Source: Vibrio nitrifigilis
Lineage (GTDB): Bacteria; Pseudomonadota; Gammaproteobacteria; Enterobacterales; Vibrionaceae
Reading direction: 5' to 3'
Assembly (NCBI RefSeq): GCF_015686695.1
Contig: NZ_JADPMR010000003.1
Coordinates: forward strand, 62,001 to 126,000
DNA: 64,000 nucleotides
Within the stretch, counting starts at the first letter, position 1. Each line of letters begins with the position of its first letter. Positions 30,984-39,029 of the stretch are shown here, piece by piece. A program made the translations under genes and the position numbers. The notes under the pieces are model-generated. The model made no database searches. It saw only the letters and a list, made by a program, of their open reading frames with translations, and was not told the origin of the DNA.

Positions 30984-31651
30984 GAGTAACGTTTTATTCT
31001 CTATGGAGTTAGCAGTAAAAAAGCCGCTATAAATAGCAGCTTCTTTTATAATTTGGTACCACTGGGAGGACTGATTGGACAGGCATTCCTGCCGCCACAC
31101 CGAAGGCAACGTTCTATTCGCTCCAGATTTTAGGCGTAAAAAAAGCCGCTATAAATAGCAGCTTCTTTTATAATTTGGTACCACTGGGCGGACTGATTGG
31201 ACAGGCATTCCTGCCGCCACACCGAAGGCAACGCTCTATTCGATACAGATTTTAGGCGTAAAAAAAGCCGCTATAAATAGCAGCTTCTTCTAATTTGGTA
31301 CCACTGGGCGGACTGATTGGACAGGCACTCCTGCCGCCACACCGAAGGCAACGTTCTATTCGCTCCAGATTTTGGGCGTAAAAAGCCGCTATAAATAGCA
31401 GCTTCTTCTAATTTGGTACCACTGGGCGAACTGATTGGACAGGCACTCCTGCCGCCACACCGAAGGCAACGTTCTATTCGCTCCAGATTTTGGGCGTAAA
31501 AAGCCGCTATAAATAGCAGCTTCTTCTAATTTGATACCACTAGGCGGACTGATTGGACAGGCATTCCTGCCGCCACACCGAAGGCAACGCTCTATTCGAT
31601 ACAGATTTTAGGCGTAAAAAAAGCCGCTATAAATAGCAGCTTCTTCTAATT
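30984..31651 (-). repeat. Tandem array of tRNA-Leu 3'-end plus terminator repeats
   Basis: Five repeat units of 118 to 122 bp follow tRNA-Leu in the direction of transcription, and a decayed sixth edge lies at about 30984-31020. Terminator hairpin starts are at 31022, 31144, 31266, 31384, 31502 and 31622. On the minus strand each unit has CGTTGCCTTCGG, GTGGCGG, a 22-base insert, CCGCCCAGTGGTACCA, a short AT linker, the hairpin AGCTGCTAT/ATAGCGGCT with a T-run, and about 27 bases of unique spacer. The tRNA-like part equals the variable arm, T stem and acceptor 3' strand of the adjacent tRNA-Leu, with the T loop replaced. It resembles in plan the tyrT repeats with rtT RNA of E. coli. This array fills the gap between the HD-GYP gene and the tRNA. 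Confidence 0.9.
31618..31642 (-). terminator. Terminator of tRNA-Leu (first of six copies)
   Basis: On the minus strand AGCTGCTAT and ATAGCGGCT pair, followed by TTTTTT, ten bases after the tRNA CCA. Identical copies recur at the end of each downstream repeat unit. Confidence 0.85.
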
Positions 31652-31736
31652 TGGTACCACTGGGCGGACTTGAACCGCCACGCCCGAAGGCAACGGATTT
31701 TGAATCCGTCATGTCTACCAATTCCATCACAGTGGC
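31652..31736 (-). tRNA. tRNA-Leu (CAA)
   Basis: This 85-base class II tRNA begins GCCACTGTGATGGAATTGG, has the loop TTCAAAA with anticodon CAA, a long variable arm (TTGCCTTCGGGCG) and an encoded CCA. It reads UUG. It is a single gene with its own promoter. Its 3' 40 or so bases are the source of the repeats downstream. Confidence 0.94.
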
Positions 31737-32055
31737 ATCAGTGAAAAGGATAACTCCCTTTCGAATGGTTGGCATTATAACTAAGAAACTGACGGGTGCA
31801 ATAGTAATTTTCTGATTTACTTACCGTTTGACGATATTTTCACCAAAGCGATTCTTTTTCTTACTTTTTGGCGATCTATCCCCCATTTATTTAAGCGCTC
31901 CCATTCAACATTTTCCATAATCGCCTTACTATAGATGAACAAAACTATAAACAATACCTCCCCATTCATGAGTCAGGTTGTATGACTTTCACATTAACTT
32001 CATCAGTACGTCATACACTACACTTTAAATATCAATCGGATATCGGCTTTTATAT
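31737..32055. other. Intergenic region between tRNA-Leu and GT2 operon
   Basis: This 319-base region contains the tRNA-Leu promoter at its left end and, by position, the promoter of the plus-strand glycosyltransferase operon. No further gene is seen. Confidence 0.5.
31774..31801 (-). promoter_or_regulatory. tRNA-Leu promoter
   Basis: On the minus strand TTGCAC and TATAAT are 16 bases apart and lie about 40 bases upstream of the tRNA 5' end. Confidence 0.78.
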
Positions 32056-32811
32056 ATGCTTAAACTTTCTGTTGTATTACCTGCCAAAAATGAACAAGGC
32101 AATATAGGACGCTTAATCGAAGAAATTCATACCGCACTCGTCAATCATCACTCTTTTGAAGTTGTGCTTACCGATGACGGGAGCACCGACAATACAGCTC
32201 AAGAAGCGATCGAAACAGCTGCACGCCTCAATTGCGCATTAACTCTTTTACATCACCCCAAAAGTTGTGGGCAGAGTACTGCCGTCCATTCAGCTGTAAG
32301 ACATGCTAAAGGCGAATGGATTGCAACGCTTGACGCTGACGGTCAAAACGACCCAGCTGATCTATTAGCAATGCTAGATAAAGCCTCATCTCTTCATAGT
32401 GAACATTTTTGTATCGCTGGGTATCGCAATAAGCGTAAAGATACTGCTTGGGTGCACTTTCAATCACGTGTGGCGAATGCTGTACGCCAATTTTTTTTAA
32501 GAGACGGTGTTCCTGATTCAGGATGTGGTCTTAAAGTATTTCCTCGTAACACCTTCTTGCTACTTCCTTATTTTGACCATATGCACCGTTTTTTGCCTGC
32601 GTTGATAAGAAGAATGAATGGAGAAATTATCGTTCACCCAGTCAACCACAGAGAAAGAACCGTAGGTGAATCCAAATATAATGTTTGGAACCGACTATGG
32701 GTCGGCATTGCCGATATGATTGGCGTAATGTGGCTGCGTAAACGAACAAAGTGGCCAACCATTGAAGTAAAGCACAGTAGTCACAGCGAACAACAGAATG
32801 AAGATATTTAA
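32056..32811 (+). CDS. Family 2 glycosyltransferase (polyprenyl-phosphate type)
   Basis: This 251-residue GT-A enzyme resembles dolichyl/undecaprenyl-phosphate sugar transferases. It opens LSVVLPAKNEQGNIGRLIEE, has the nucleotide-binding DDGSTDNT near residue 40 and the DADGQNDP metal-binding DxD region near 95. The later DSGCGLKVFPR and RERTVGESKYNVW blocks are typical of DPM1/ArnC-like proteins. It lacks the two C-terminal membrane helices of ArnC, so it probably works peripherally at the inner membrane. It overlaps the next gene by 14 bases in a three-gene operon ending in a GT39 enzyme. Confidence 0.88.
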   Translation: MLKLSVVLPAKNEQGNIGRLIEEIHTALVNHHSFEVVLTDDGSTDNTAQEAIETAARLNCALTLLHHPKSCGQSTAVHSAVRHAKGEWIATLDADGQNDPADLLAMLDKASSLHSEHFCIAGYRNKRKDTAWVHFQSRVANAVRQFFLRDGVPDSGCGLKVFPRNTFLLLPYFDHMHRFLPALIRRMNGEIIVHPVNHRERTVGESKYNVWNRLWVGIADMIGVMWLRKRTKWPTIEVKHSSHSEQQNEDI

Positions 32812-33472
32812 AATTCTCTTTTTATTGCTTTTATGTATCGCTGTTTACGCAGCTTCAGATAGTGATATCTGGCAACATATAGCGGATAAAAACTGGATTG
32901 CCAATTATGTTCATCAAACTGGTTTTTCTGGATTAATACTTCTCTTGTCTTTCGGGGCAGTATTTACTGCTTGTGGCGGTCCAAGGCAGCTCATTGCGTT
33001 TACGTTTGGTTTCGCATTCGGCAGTGTATCAGGCACCTTACTTTGCCTATTGAGCACTCTTGCTGGAGCTGTATGCACCTATACTTTGGCCTCTTGGGTG
33101 TTTAGACAAGTATTGATCAAGAAAATGGGAAGGCGTTATGAAAAGTTCAAACGCTTTATAGAAGTTCAACCATTCACAAAAGTGTTACTCCTTAGAACCT
33201 TCCCTATTGGGAGTAATTTGTTTACCAATTTACTTTCAGGGGTAACGGGTATTCGACTTTTATCATTTATGCTTGCTTCATTACTTGGATATTTTCCGCA
33301 AACTTTTATCTTTGCTCTCGCTGGTTCTGGGGTCGGTTCCGCCTCTGAATGGCAATTAATTGTGAGTATTTTATTAGGTATTGTCAGTATGTTATTAACA
33401 CACCGTCTATATCGAAATTATAAACAATCGACAAAATCTTCCGATCGTTTAGGAGACCACTCCAATGTTTAA
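32798..33472 (+). CDS. TVP38/TMEM64 (VTT domain) membrane protein
   Basis: This 224-residue integral membrane protein has an N-terminal hydrophobic segment and a VTT/SNARE-associated (DedA superfamily) core. Family marks are AFTFGFAFGSVSGTLLCLLSTLAGA near residue 67 (quoted as FGFAFGSVSGTLL), the LLRTFPIGSNLFTNLLSG motif near 130 and LLGYFPQTFIFALAGSGVG near 165. Related DedA and VTT proteins act as lipid scramblases or polyprenyl-phosphate flippases. Its place between a lipid-carrier glycosyltransferase and a GT39 suggests it moves the lipid-linked sugar or recycles the carrier, which is inference. Confidence 0.85.
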   Translation: MKIFKILFLLLLCIAVYAASDSDIWQHIADKNWIANYVHQTGFSGLILLLSFGAVFTACGGPRQLIAFTFGFAFGSVSGTLLCLLSTLAGAVCTYTLASWVFRQVLIKKMGRRYEKFKRFIEVQPFTKVLLLRTFPIGSNLFTNLLSGVTGIRLLSFMLASLLGYFPQTFIFALAGSGVGSASEWQLIVSILLGIVSMLLTHRLYRNYKQSTKSSDRLGDHSNV

Positions 33473-35186
33473 ATCCTTATCGGACCGTTTCTATAGCGAC
33501 GACTATCATAAAGTCCTTTCTCTGCTACTCATTTTGGCCTTTATTATTATTGCAATGGGGATCGGGCTCAGAGGACCTTGGCCTGCAGATGAACCTCGTT
33601 TTGCTGAAGCGGCCAAAGAAATGGTTGTGTCGGGCAATTGGTTTTTTCCGCTTCGAGGGGGGGAACTCTACCCCGATAAACCGCCTATTTTTATGTGGGC
33701 GATTGCTTTTTTTTACTGGCTAACCAAAAGTATTTATTGGTCGTTCCTTATTCCCAATGCTTTAGCTGGATTACTCACCCTAGTATGTGTTTACGACATT
33801 GCAGCAAAACTATGGAATGTTCGAGTTGCCCGTAATGCGTTTTTATTACTACTGACGATCCCACAATTTGTCTTGCAAGCGAAAAGTGCTCAAATCGATG
33901 CCATGGTTACTTGCTGGATCACAGTGGCCATGTATGGTTTTATCCGCCACTACTTTATCAAACAAAGTTGGTTTTGGTACGGCATTAGTTGGGCATTCAT
34001 GGGGCTGGGTATCATCACGAAAGGAGTCGGTTTCTTACCTATCTTCTTTTTAATCCCTGCACTCACTTACAGTATTCGCGGTGGTCAAACTTCGGCAAAA
34101 CGAGCTGTTGGAGAAATTCTATTCGGCATCATCTGTATGCTATTAGTGCTATCTGCTTGGTTTTTTCCCATGCTTCATTGGGTTGAAGTCAGCCATAACC
34201 CTGATTACATAGCTTACCGCGACAATATTTTGTTTAAACAAACGGCAGAGCGTTATGCAGATTCATGGACACATCTAAAACCTTGGTATCACTTCATTCT
34301 TGAAGTCATTCCGGGCTTTTGGTTTCCTATGTCCCTTTTCCTATTTAGTAAAAGTTTCTGGAAGAAATACCATGATGATAAGGTCGTTCGCTCACTGCTC
34401 ATTTGGGTAGTACTGGTCGTCTTTTTCTTTAGTATGAGTCCAGGTAAGCGTGGAGTTTATATTTTACCAGCCGTGCCAATGCTCGCCCTTTGTTTCTCAC
34501 AATGGATTAGCGAACAATCTGTTGAACGTTGGATACAACGATTGATCAAAGGCGTGTGTTGGATTTTTAATCTGGCTTTCTTTGTTATTGCCATTTTGCT
34601 TCTTAACCACAACAAAGGGCTGATAAAAAATCTTGGTGACAACCCTAACATTACTGGATTCGCAATATTCTTTATTGCGGCAGGTGTGATTTGGTTTGCC
34701 ATCAATTGGTTCATGCATCACAAGCAAGCTATCTGTCAGTTCGGTGCTTTAATGGCTGCAACTTGGATATTATACAGCTCTTGGGGATACGTACTTTTGG
34801 ATCCCATCCGAACCCCTGCTAAAGACGTAATGGAAAATGCCGCCAAAGCCATCGGCCCTAATGGCCAGCTTGCCATCGTTAATTACCGTGAGCAATTCTT
34901 GTTGTACTCACCCGTAGAATTAACTCAGTTTAGCTATTTAGCTTCAGTAGAAGATCAATATCGAAATGCATGGCGTTGGATTCAGGAGCATCCTAATCGC
35001 TATGTCATAGGTAGAGATAATGAAGGTCTTGTTTGCTTTGATGCCGACAAAGCCAAATACATTGGTGAAGCTCACCGCCGTGATTGGTATCTATTTGATC
35101 GAGATAGTATTCTACCGAACTGTGATGAACCGACCAAAGTAAAACGATATGTGATGCCTTTTGCAAAACATGCCGTCACTGACTAA
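33465..35186 (+). CDS. ArnT-like GT39 membrane glycosyltransferase
   Basis: This 573-residue protein has about a dozen hydrophobic helices and a periplasmic C-terminal part. The first periplasmic loop carries the GT39/ArnT signature: GPWPADEPRFAEAAKEM near residue 35 with the acidic pair, and LYPDKPPIFMW near 70. Such enzymes transfer a sugar from undecaprenyl phosphate to lipid A or another periplasmic acceptor. It lacks neighbours for aminoarabinose synthesis, so the sugar is unlikely to be L-Ara4N. An AGGAG site precedes the ATG, which overlaps the upstream gene. The sugar and acceptor are unknown. Confidence 0.87.
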   Translation: MFKSLSDRFYSDDYHKVLSLLLILAFIIIAMGIGLRGPWPADEPRFAEAAKEMVVSGNWFFPLRGGELYPDKPPIFMWAIAFFYWLTKSIYWSFLIPNALAGLLTLVCVYDIAAKLWNVRVARNAFLLLLTIPQFVLQAKSAQIDAMVTCWITVAMYGFIRHYFIKQSWFWYGISWAFMGLGIITKGVGFLPIFFLIPALTYSIRGGQTSAKRAVGEILFGIICMLLVLSAWFFPMLHWVEVSHNPDYIAYRDNILFKQTAERYADSWTHLKPWYHFILEVIPGFWFPMSLFLFSKSFWKKYHDDKVVRSLLIWVVLVVFFFSMSPGKRGVYILPAVPMLALCFSQWISEQSVERWIQRLIKGVCWIFNLAFFVIAILLLNHNKGLIKNLGDNPNITGFAIFFIAAGVIWFAINWFMHHKQAICQFGALMAATWILYSSWGYVLLDPIRTPAKDVMENAAKAIGPNGQLAIVNYREQFLLYSPVELTQFSYLASVEDQYRNAWRWIQEHPNRYVIGRDNEGLVCFDADKAKYIGEAHRRDWYLFDRDSILPNCDEPTKVKRYVMPFAKHAVTD

Positions 35187-35205
35187 TTATCCAGATCAAA
35201 AAATA

Positions 35206-35236
35206 ACTAACCCCAGCCAAAGCTGGGGTTAGTTTT
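35206..35236. terminator. Bidirectional terminator
   Basis: ACTAACCCCAGC and GCTGGGGTTAGT form a 12-pair stem with a CAAA loop; T-rich on the plus side. It separates the convergent GT39 and gldA genes. Confidence 0.87.
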
Positions 35237-35257
35237 ATCAATCATGCAATGAATGAT

Positions 35258-36370
35258 TTATGCGCTTTCTTTATAACGATGAGCCATATTGTTAGCTGCA
35301 ATCATAGCATTATATAACTCATCTTCTGACACAGGTTTTTGCATATTGCCCATGGTGTCATCTTTATCACAGGCGATAGCTGCAACTTTACGCCATTCCG
35401 CTTCAACGAATTTAGTTAACCCCATATCTTCGAGAGTTAAAGGCAAACCGACTGTTTTCACAATTCGAACCACTTCATCAATTTCAGCTTTAGGGGCATT
35501 TTCTAACACGAGTTGAGTCAGCAGGCCAAACACCACTTTCTCACCATGTTGAGCCTTGTGTAAATCTGGTACCGCAGACATCCCATTATTCACCGCATGC
35601 GCAGCTGCTAAACCACCCGCTTCAGCACCAACACCACTTAAGTAAATTGTCGCTTCAATAGTTTGTTCCAAAGCTGGAGTCGTGATTTTGTTTTTCAACG
35701 CATCCATTGCCGCTTCGACATTTTCACTTAACAGCTCATAACATAATTTGGCTAAGCCAAGACCTGTTCGTGATGGTTTTTTCAATACTAGATTGACACC
35801 ATCGCAAGCATAACAACTGCGAGCTTCAAAATAAGTGGCTAACGCATCCCCCACTCCCGCAGTAAAGAAGCGAGCTGGAGCCCCCGCAATAATATTTGTA
35901 TCGGCAATAACCGCATCAGGGTTTTGCGGTAAGAATAGATAATGGTCAAACTCACCATTGTTTTTATAGATAACCGCGAGAGCTGTACAAGGAGCATCCG
36001 TGGATGCGATGGTTGGGTATAAAATAACGGGTAGCTTTTGTTGATAACCTACCGCTTTGGCGCAGTCTAAGGTTTTACCACCACCGATACCAACAATCAC
36101 ATTGGCATGGGTATCGATAGCGAGCTTTTCATTACGATTAATTTCTTCTTGGGTACATTCGTAATTAAATTTTTCTGCAGTTGCAGTCAGTGCGCTATCT
36201 TTTTCTATCGCAGCAATAGCGTCTTCTTTTACTTTCGGCAGAATAAATTCATCACAAATGATATAGGCGTTGTTACCAAAGTCTTTAATATAGTCAGGAA
36301 GTTGAGCAAGTAATCCTGCCCCTATATAGAATTTTTTAGGGGATGTTACTGTGCGTGGTGTGATATTCAC
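35258..36370 (-). CDS. gldA: Glycerol dehydrogenase
   Basis: GldA is the NAD-dependent, zinc-containing iron-type alcohol dehydrogenase that converts glycerol to dihydroxyacetone and also acts on small diols and methylglyoxal products. The NAD loop GIGGGKTLDCAKA is near residue 94. Metal ligands appear as Asp in GVGDALATYFEA near 172 and His residues in LAAAHAVNNGM and KAQHGEKV. The 370-residue length is standard. The start is a GTG preceded by GGAG. It is a single gene here without dhaK genes. Confidence 0.94.
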   Translation of the reverse strand: MNITPRTVTSPKKFYIGAGLLAQLPDYIKDFGNNAYIICDEFILPKVKEDAIAAIEKDSALTATAEKFNYECTQEEINRNEKLAIDTHANVIVGIGGGKTLDCAKAVGYQQKLPVILYPTIASTDAPCTALAVIYKNNGEFDHYLFLPQNPDAVIADTNIIAGAPARFFTAGVGDALATYFEARSCYACDGVNLVLKKPSRTGLGLAKLCYELLSENVEAAMDALKNKITTPALEQTIEATIYLSGVGAEAGGLAAAHAVNNGMSAVPDLHKAQHGEKVVFGLLTQLVLENAPKAEIDEVVRIVKTVGLPLTLEDMGLTKFVEAEWRKVAAIACDKDDTMGNMQKPVSEDELYNAMIAANNMAHRYKESA

Positions 36371-36460
36371 GACTTACTCCTTTGTTTTTATAAAAGCACA
36401 TGCATATTTTAACAAAGGTATATTCTGAATTTTTGAAGTCAGGCACGTAAATCACGTTTA

Positions 36461-36597
36461 TATTTCCAAGTAACCTCAAGATACAGCGTTCAGAGCTTCA
36501 TCAACGAGCCTAGGTCAAGCTCAATAACGGCAGGAATGGTCATTCCCTTTGAACGTGATTGGGCGATGAAACAGCATCTTGAGGTTACTTAGGTGTA
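36461..36597. mobile_element. Short inverted-repeat element (MITE-like), 137 bp
   Basis: The ends TATTTCCAAGTAACCTCAAGAT and GCATCTTGAGGTTACTTAGG are imperfect inverted repeats of about 24 bp. Inside is a hairpin with GGAATG/CATTCC nested within AACG...CGTGATTG-type arms. About 100 bp matches the element at 55723-55988. No coding capacity. It lies between gldA and lptG terminators. Confidence 0.75.
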
Positions 36598-36610
36598 GTC
36601 ATTTTATTAA

Positions 36611-36642
36611 AAAGAAAAAGGAAGCCGACGCTTCCTTTTTCT
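36611..36642 (-). terminator. Terminator of lptFG
   Basis: On the minus strand GAAAAAGGAAGC and GCTTCCTTTTTC pair around GTCG with further T-rich sequence after. It lies about 20 bases after the lptG stop. Confidence 0.82.
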
Positions 36643-36660
36643 CATAATGACATCTACGAA

Positions 36661-37731
36661 CTAAGCTTTTCGTCTCATCAACACTACCGCAACCATTAAG
36701 AAAACTAAGCTAGGGGCAACAGCACCGATAACCGGAGGAAACCCGTACACTAAACTTAACGGGCCGAAAAACTCTGAAGAGATATAGAAAGTAAACCCAG
36801 CGATAACACCAGATAAAATTCTCGCCCCCATCGTCACAGAGCGTAATGGACCAAAGATAAATGACAACGCCATCAACATCATAACTGCAATAGAAAATGG
36901 CTGAGTCACTTTACGCCAAAACGCTAAATCGTAACGAGATGCATCTTGCTCAGATGCTTTGAGATAATGTACATAACTATACAAACCGCTGAGCGACAGT
37001 TCTTCTGGTTTAACCGTCACTACCTGTAATTTATCTGGCTCTAACGAAGTATGCCATGGGTATTCAGGTACTGTTTTTTTCGAGATAACTACCTTGTCAC
37101 GCATATCAGTTAAGGTGGCATTTTTCATTAACCAATGTTTGCCTTTGACGTAATCGACCTCTTTGGCAAAAATCACTTCCGTTAATTTTTTATCATCATT
37201 AAAACGCCACATATTCACACCATATAATTTATCGTCATTAATCTTAGTAATGAAAATAAAATCATTGGCATCTCTAGCCCAAACCCCTGTTTGTACTGAT
37301 AGAATTTTACCGCCAGACGTTTCAAATGCGCGCATATCTCGAGCCAATTTTTGAGCTTGAGGAGCCCCCCATTCCCCCAACAGCGTAATGATGATCATCA
37401 AAGGCACTGCCGTTTTAAGTACAGAGACACCAATTTGCAGTTTGGAATAACCCGCGGCTTGCATAACGACTAATTCAGAGCTGGAAGCCAACATCCCCAA
37501 ACCAATCAATGCTCCGAGTAAAGCAGCCATTGGAAAGAACATTTCGATGTCACGCGGGATACTCAAAATCACAAAATATAGAGCACCGAGTAAGTCATAC
37601 GTCCCCTTGCCGACTTTGCGCAATTGATCAACGTATTTGATAATTCCAGACAGCCCGACAAAGGTCATCAAAACCATCATGGATGTTGAAATGATAGTTC
37701 GGCCTATATAAACATCTAAAATTTTAAACAC
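36661..37731 (-). CDS. lptG: LPS export permease LptG
   Basis: LptG is one of two inner-membrane permease subunits of the LptB2FG complex that extracts LPS from the inner membrane and passes it to LptC. The 356-residue protein has three N-terminal helices, a large periplasmic beta-jellyroll domain (about residues 135-265) and three C-terminal helices, the YjgP/YjgQ fold. It starts with GTG three bases after the lptF stop. The gene order lptF-lptG, divergent from pepA, is as in E. coli. Confidence 0.95.
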   Translation of the reverse strand: MFKILDVYIGRTIISTSMMVLMTFVGLSGIIKYVDQLRKVGKGTYDLLGALYFVILSIPRDIEMFFPMAALLGALIGLGMLASSSELVVMQAAGYSKLQIGVSVLKTAVPLMIIITLLGEWGAPQAQKLARDMRAFETSGGKILSVQTGVWARDANDFIFITKINDDKLYGVNMWRFNDDKKLTEVIFAKEVDYVKGKHWLMKNATLTDMRDKVVISKKTVPEYPWHTSLEPDKLQVVTVKPEELSLSGLYSYVHYLKASEQDASRYDLAFWRKVTQPFSIAVMMLMALSFIFGPLRSVTMGARILSGVIAGFTFYISSEFFGPLSLVYGFPPVIGAVAPSLVFLMVAVVLMRRKA

Positions 37732-37734
37732 GAC

Positions 37735-38838
37735 TTACGCTACCTTTTTCTTTTGTCGGAGTTTATCTTTGAACTTTCTCACTGCAAGACTATCTAGTGA
37801 GTTCACGATCAATGCTGCAACCAATAAGCCAGCATTAATTGGCCACATTCCCACAATTGCAGGTATCGCGCCATCTTCTAACGCTGACTTCGTGGCACTA
37901 ATCGCAAGGAAATACACCAGATAAATAAAGATTGCCGGCCCCATTTTCGCAAAACGACCTTGGCGAGGGTTAACTGCCGATAAAGGGACGACAAGCATGG
38001 TTAAAATGGGAATACACACCACCAGCGAAATACGCCATTGCAGTTCAGCCTGTGCTTTTGGATTGGAGTCATGGAGCAACTGCATGGTTGGAATTGCTTC
38101 CCAATCGCGATCCTCATGTTTCACTTCTCGTTGACCAATTAAACCTTGGTATTGATCAAACGTAGTAATCATGTAGTTCAGTTGTGTCGGAACCCCTTCA
38201 TAACGAGTCCCGTTATACATGTTGATTACTTGGCGACCATCACTTAACTCTTTTACTTCACCTGAATCTGAGAACATCACGCTCGGTAAAATAGAGTCGC
38301 GTGGAGCAAGCTGTGCCACAAAGACATTGGATAATTTCTTATTATCAATGTCGTCGATAAATACGACAGATGAACCATCAGGTGAACGTTGGAATTGCCC
38401 TTTCTGTAGCAAATCGACGCTGTTTTCTGAAGAGAGTTGCTCCATCAATTGCGCAACTTTGTCTTGGCACCATGGAGAAAGCCACCATGAGTTAAACGCA
38501 GCAGCTGTCGATGTAATTAATGCTAACGACAAAGCAGCACGGATCAGAAATTTGTTACCGATCCCGGTCGCGTTCATGACGGTAATTTCACTTTCCGCAT
38601 ATAAACGACCGAAGGTCAGCAAAATACCTATGTACAAGCTCAATGGAAGCATTAAAAGCCCCATCGATGGCATATTCAAACCCACGATCGATAAAATCAT
38701 TCGTGCAGGAATTTCACCATCTGAAGCATCAGCCAAAACTCGAATAAACTTCTGGCTCAGAAACACTAAAAAGAGCACAAAAAAGATGGCAAATTGACTC
38801 TTTAGTGTCTCGCGGATCAAATATCGGACAATAATCAC
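37735..38838 (-). CDS. lptF: LPS export permease LptF
   Basis: LptF pairs with LptG as the transmembrane part of the LPS transporter. The 367-residue protein opens MIIVRYLIRETLKSQFAIFF and has three helices, a periplasmic domain (about 130-260) and three helices with the VPLSAVNPRQGRFAK loop near 295. It begins with GTG. Divergent transcription from pepA across 191 bases is the conserved arrangement. Confidence 0.95.
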   Translation of the reverse strand: MIIVRYLIRETLKSQFAIFFVLFLVFLSQKFIRVLADASDGEIPARMILSIVGLNMPSMGLLMLPLSLYIGILLTFGRLYAESEITVMNATGIGNKFLIRAALSLALITSTAAAFNSWWLSPWCQDKVAQLMEQLSSENSVDLLQKGQFQRSPDGSSVVFIDDIDNKKLSNVFVAQLAPRDSILPSVMFSDSGEVKELSDGRQVINMYNGTRYEGVPTQLNYMITTFDQYQGLIGQREVKHEDRDWEAIPTMQLLHDSNPKAQAELQWRISLVVCIPILTMLVVPLSAVNPRQGRFAKMGPAIFIYLVYFLAISATKSALEDGAIPAIVGMWPINAGLLVAALIVNSLDSLAVRKFKDKLRQKKKVA

Positions 38839-39029
38839 GCTGAAATTACCTATACAAAACTTGTTTTTTTGGTTGAATCACTATAATTTCTCGTTGAACC
38901 TTTTATTTTTGAAATTTTCACTATTTGTTAGCACTCCATATTTAAAGGTAGTTCCCTATAGGGATTCAACAAGTAAGAGTGCATTATCCAACATTTAGTT
39001 CTATTTGTCTTTAGGATGTAGGAGTACGC

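Noticed and set aside
31017..31651. Integron attC (VCR-like) array
   Set aside because: The unit length is near 120 bp, as in VCRs, but the core RYYYAAC/GTTRRRY sites are absent, there are no gene cassettes, and the units match the adjacent tRNA-Leu.
31017..31651. CRISPR array
   Set aside because: The repeats are near-identical over the whole unit and there are no variable spacers.
38219..38797. A 192-codon plus-strand frame opposite lptF
   Set aside because: It is antisense to a clear permease gene and has no recognisable domain.
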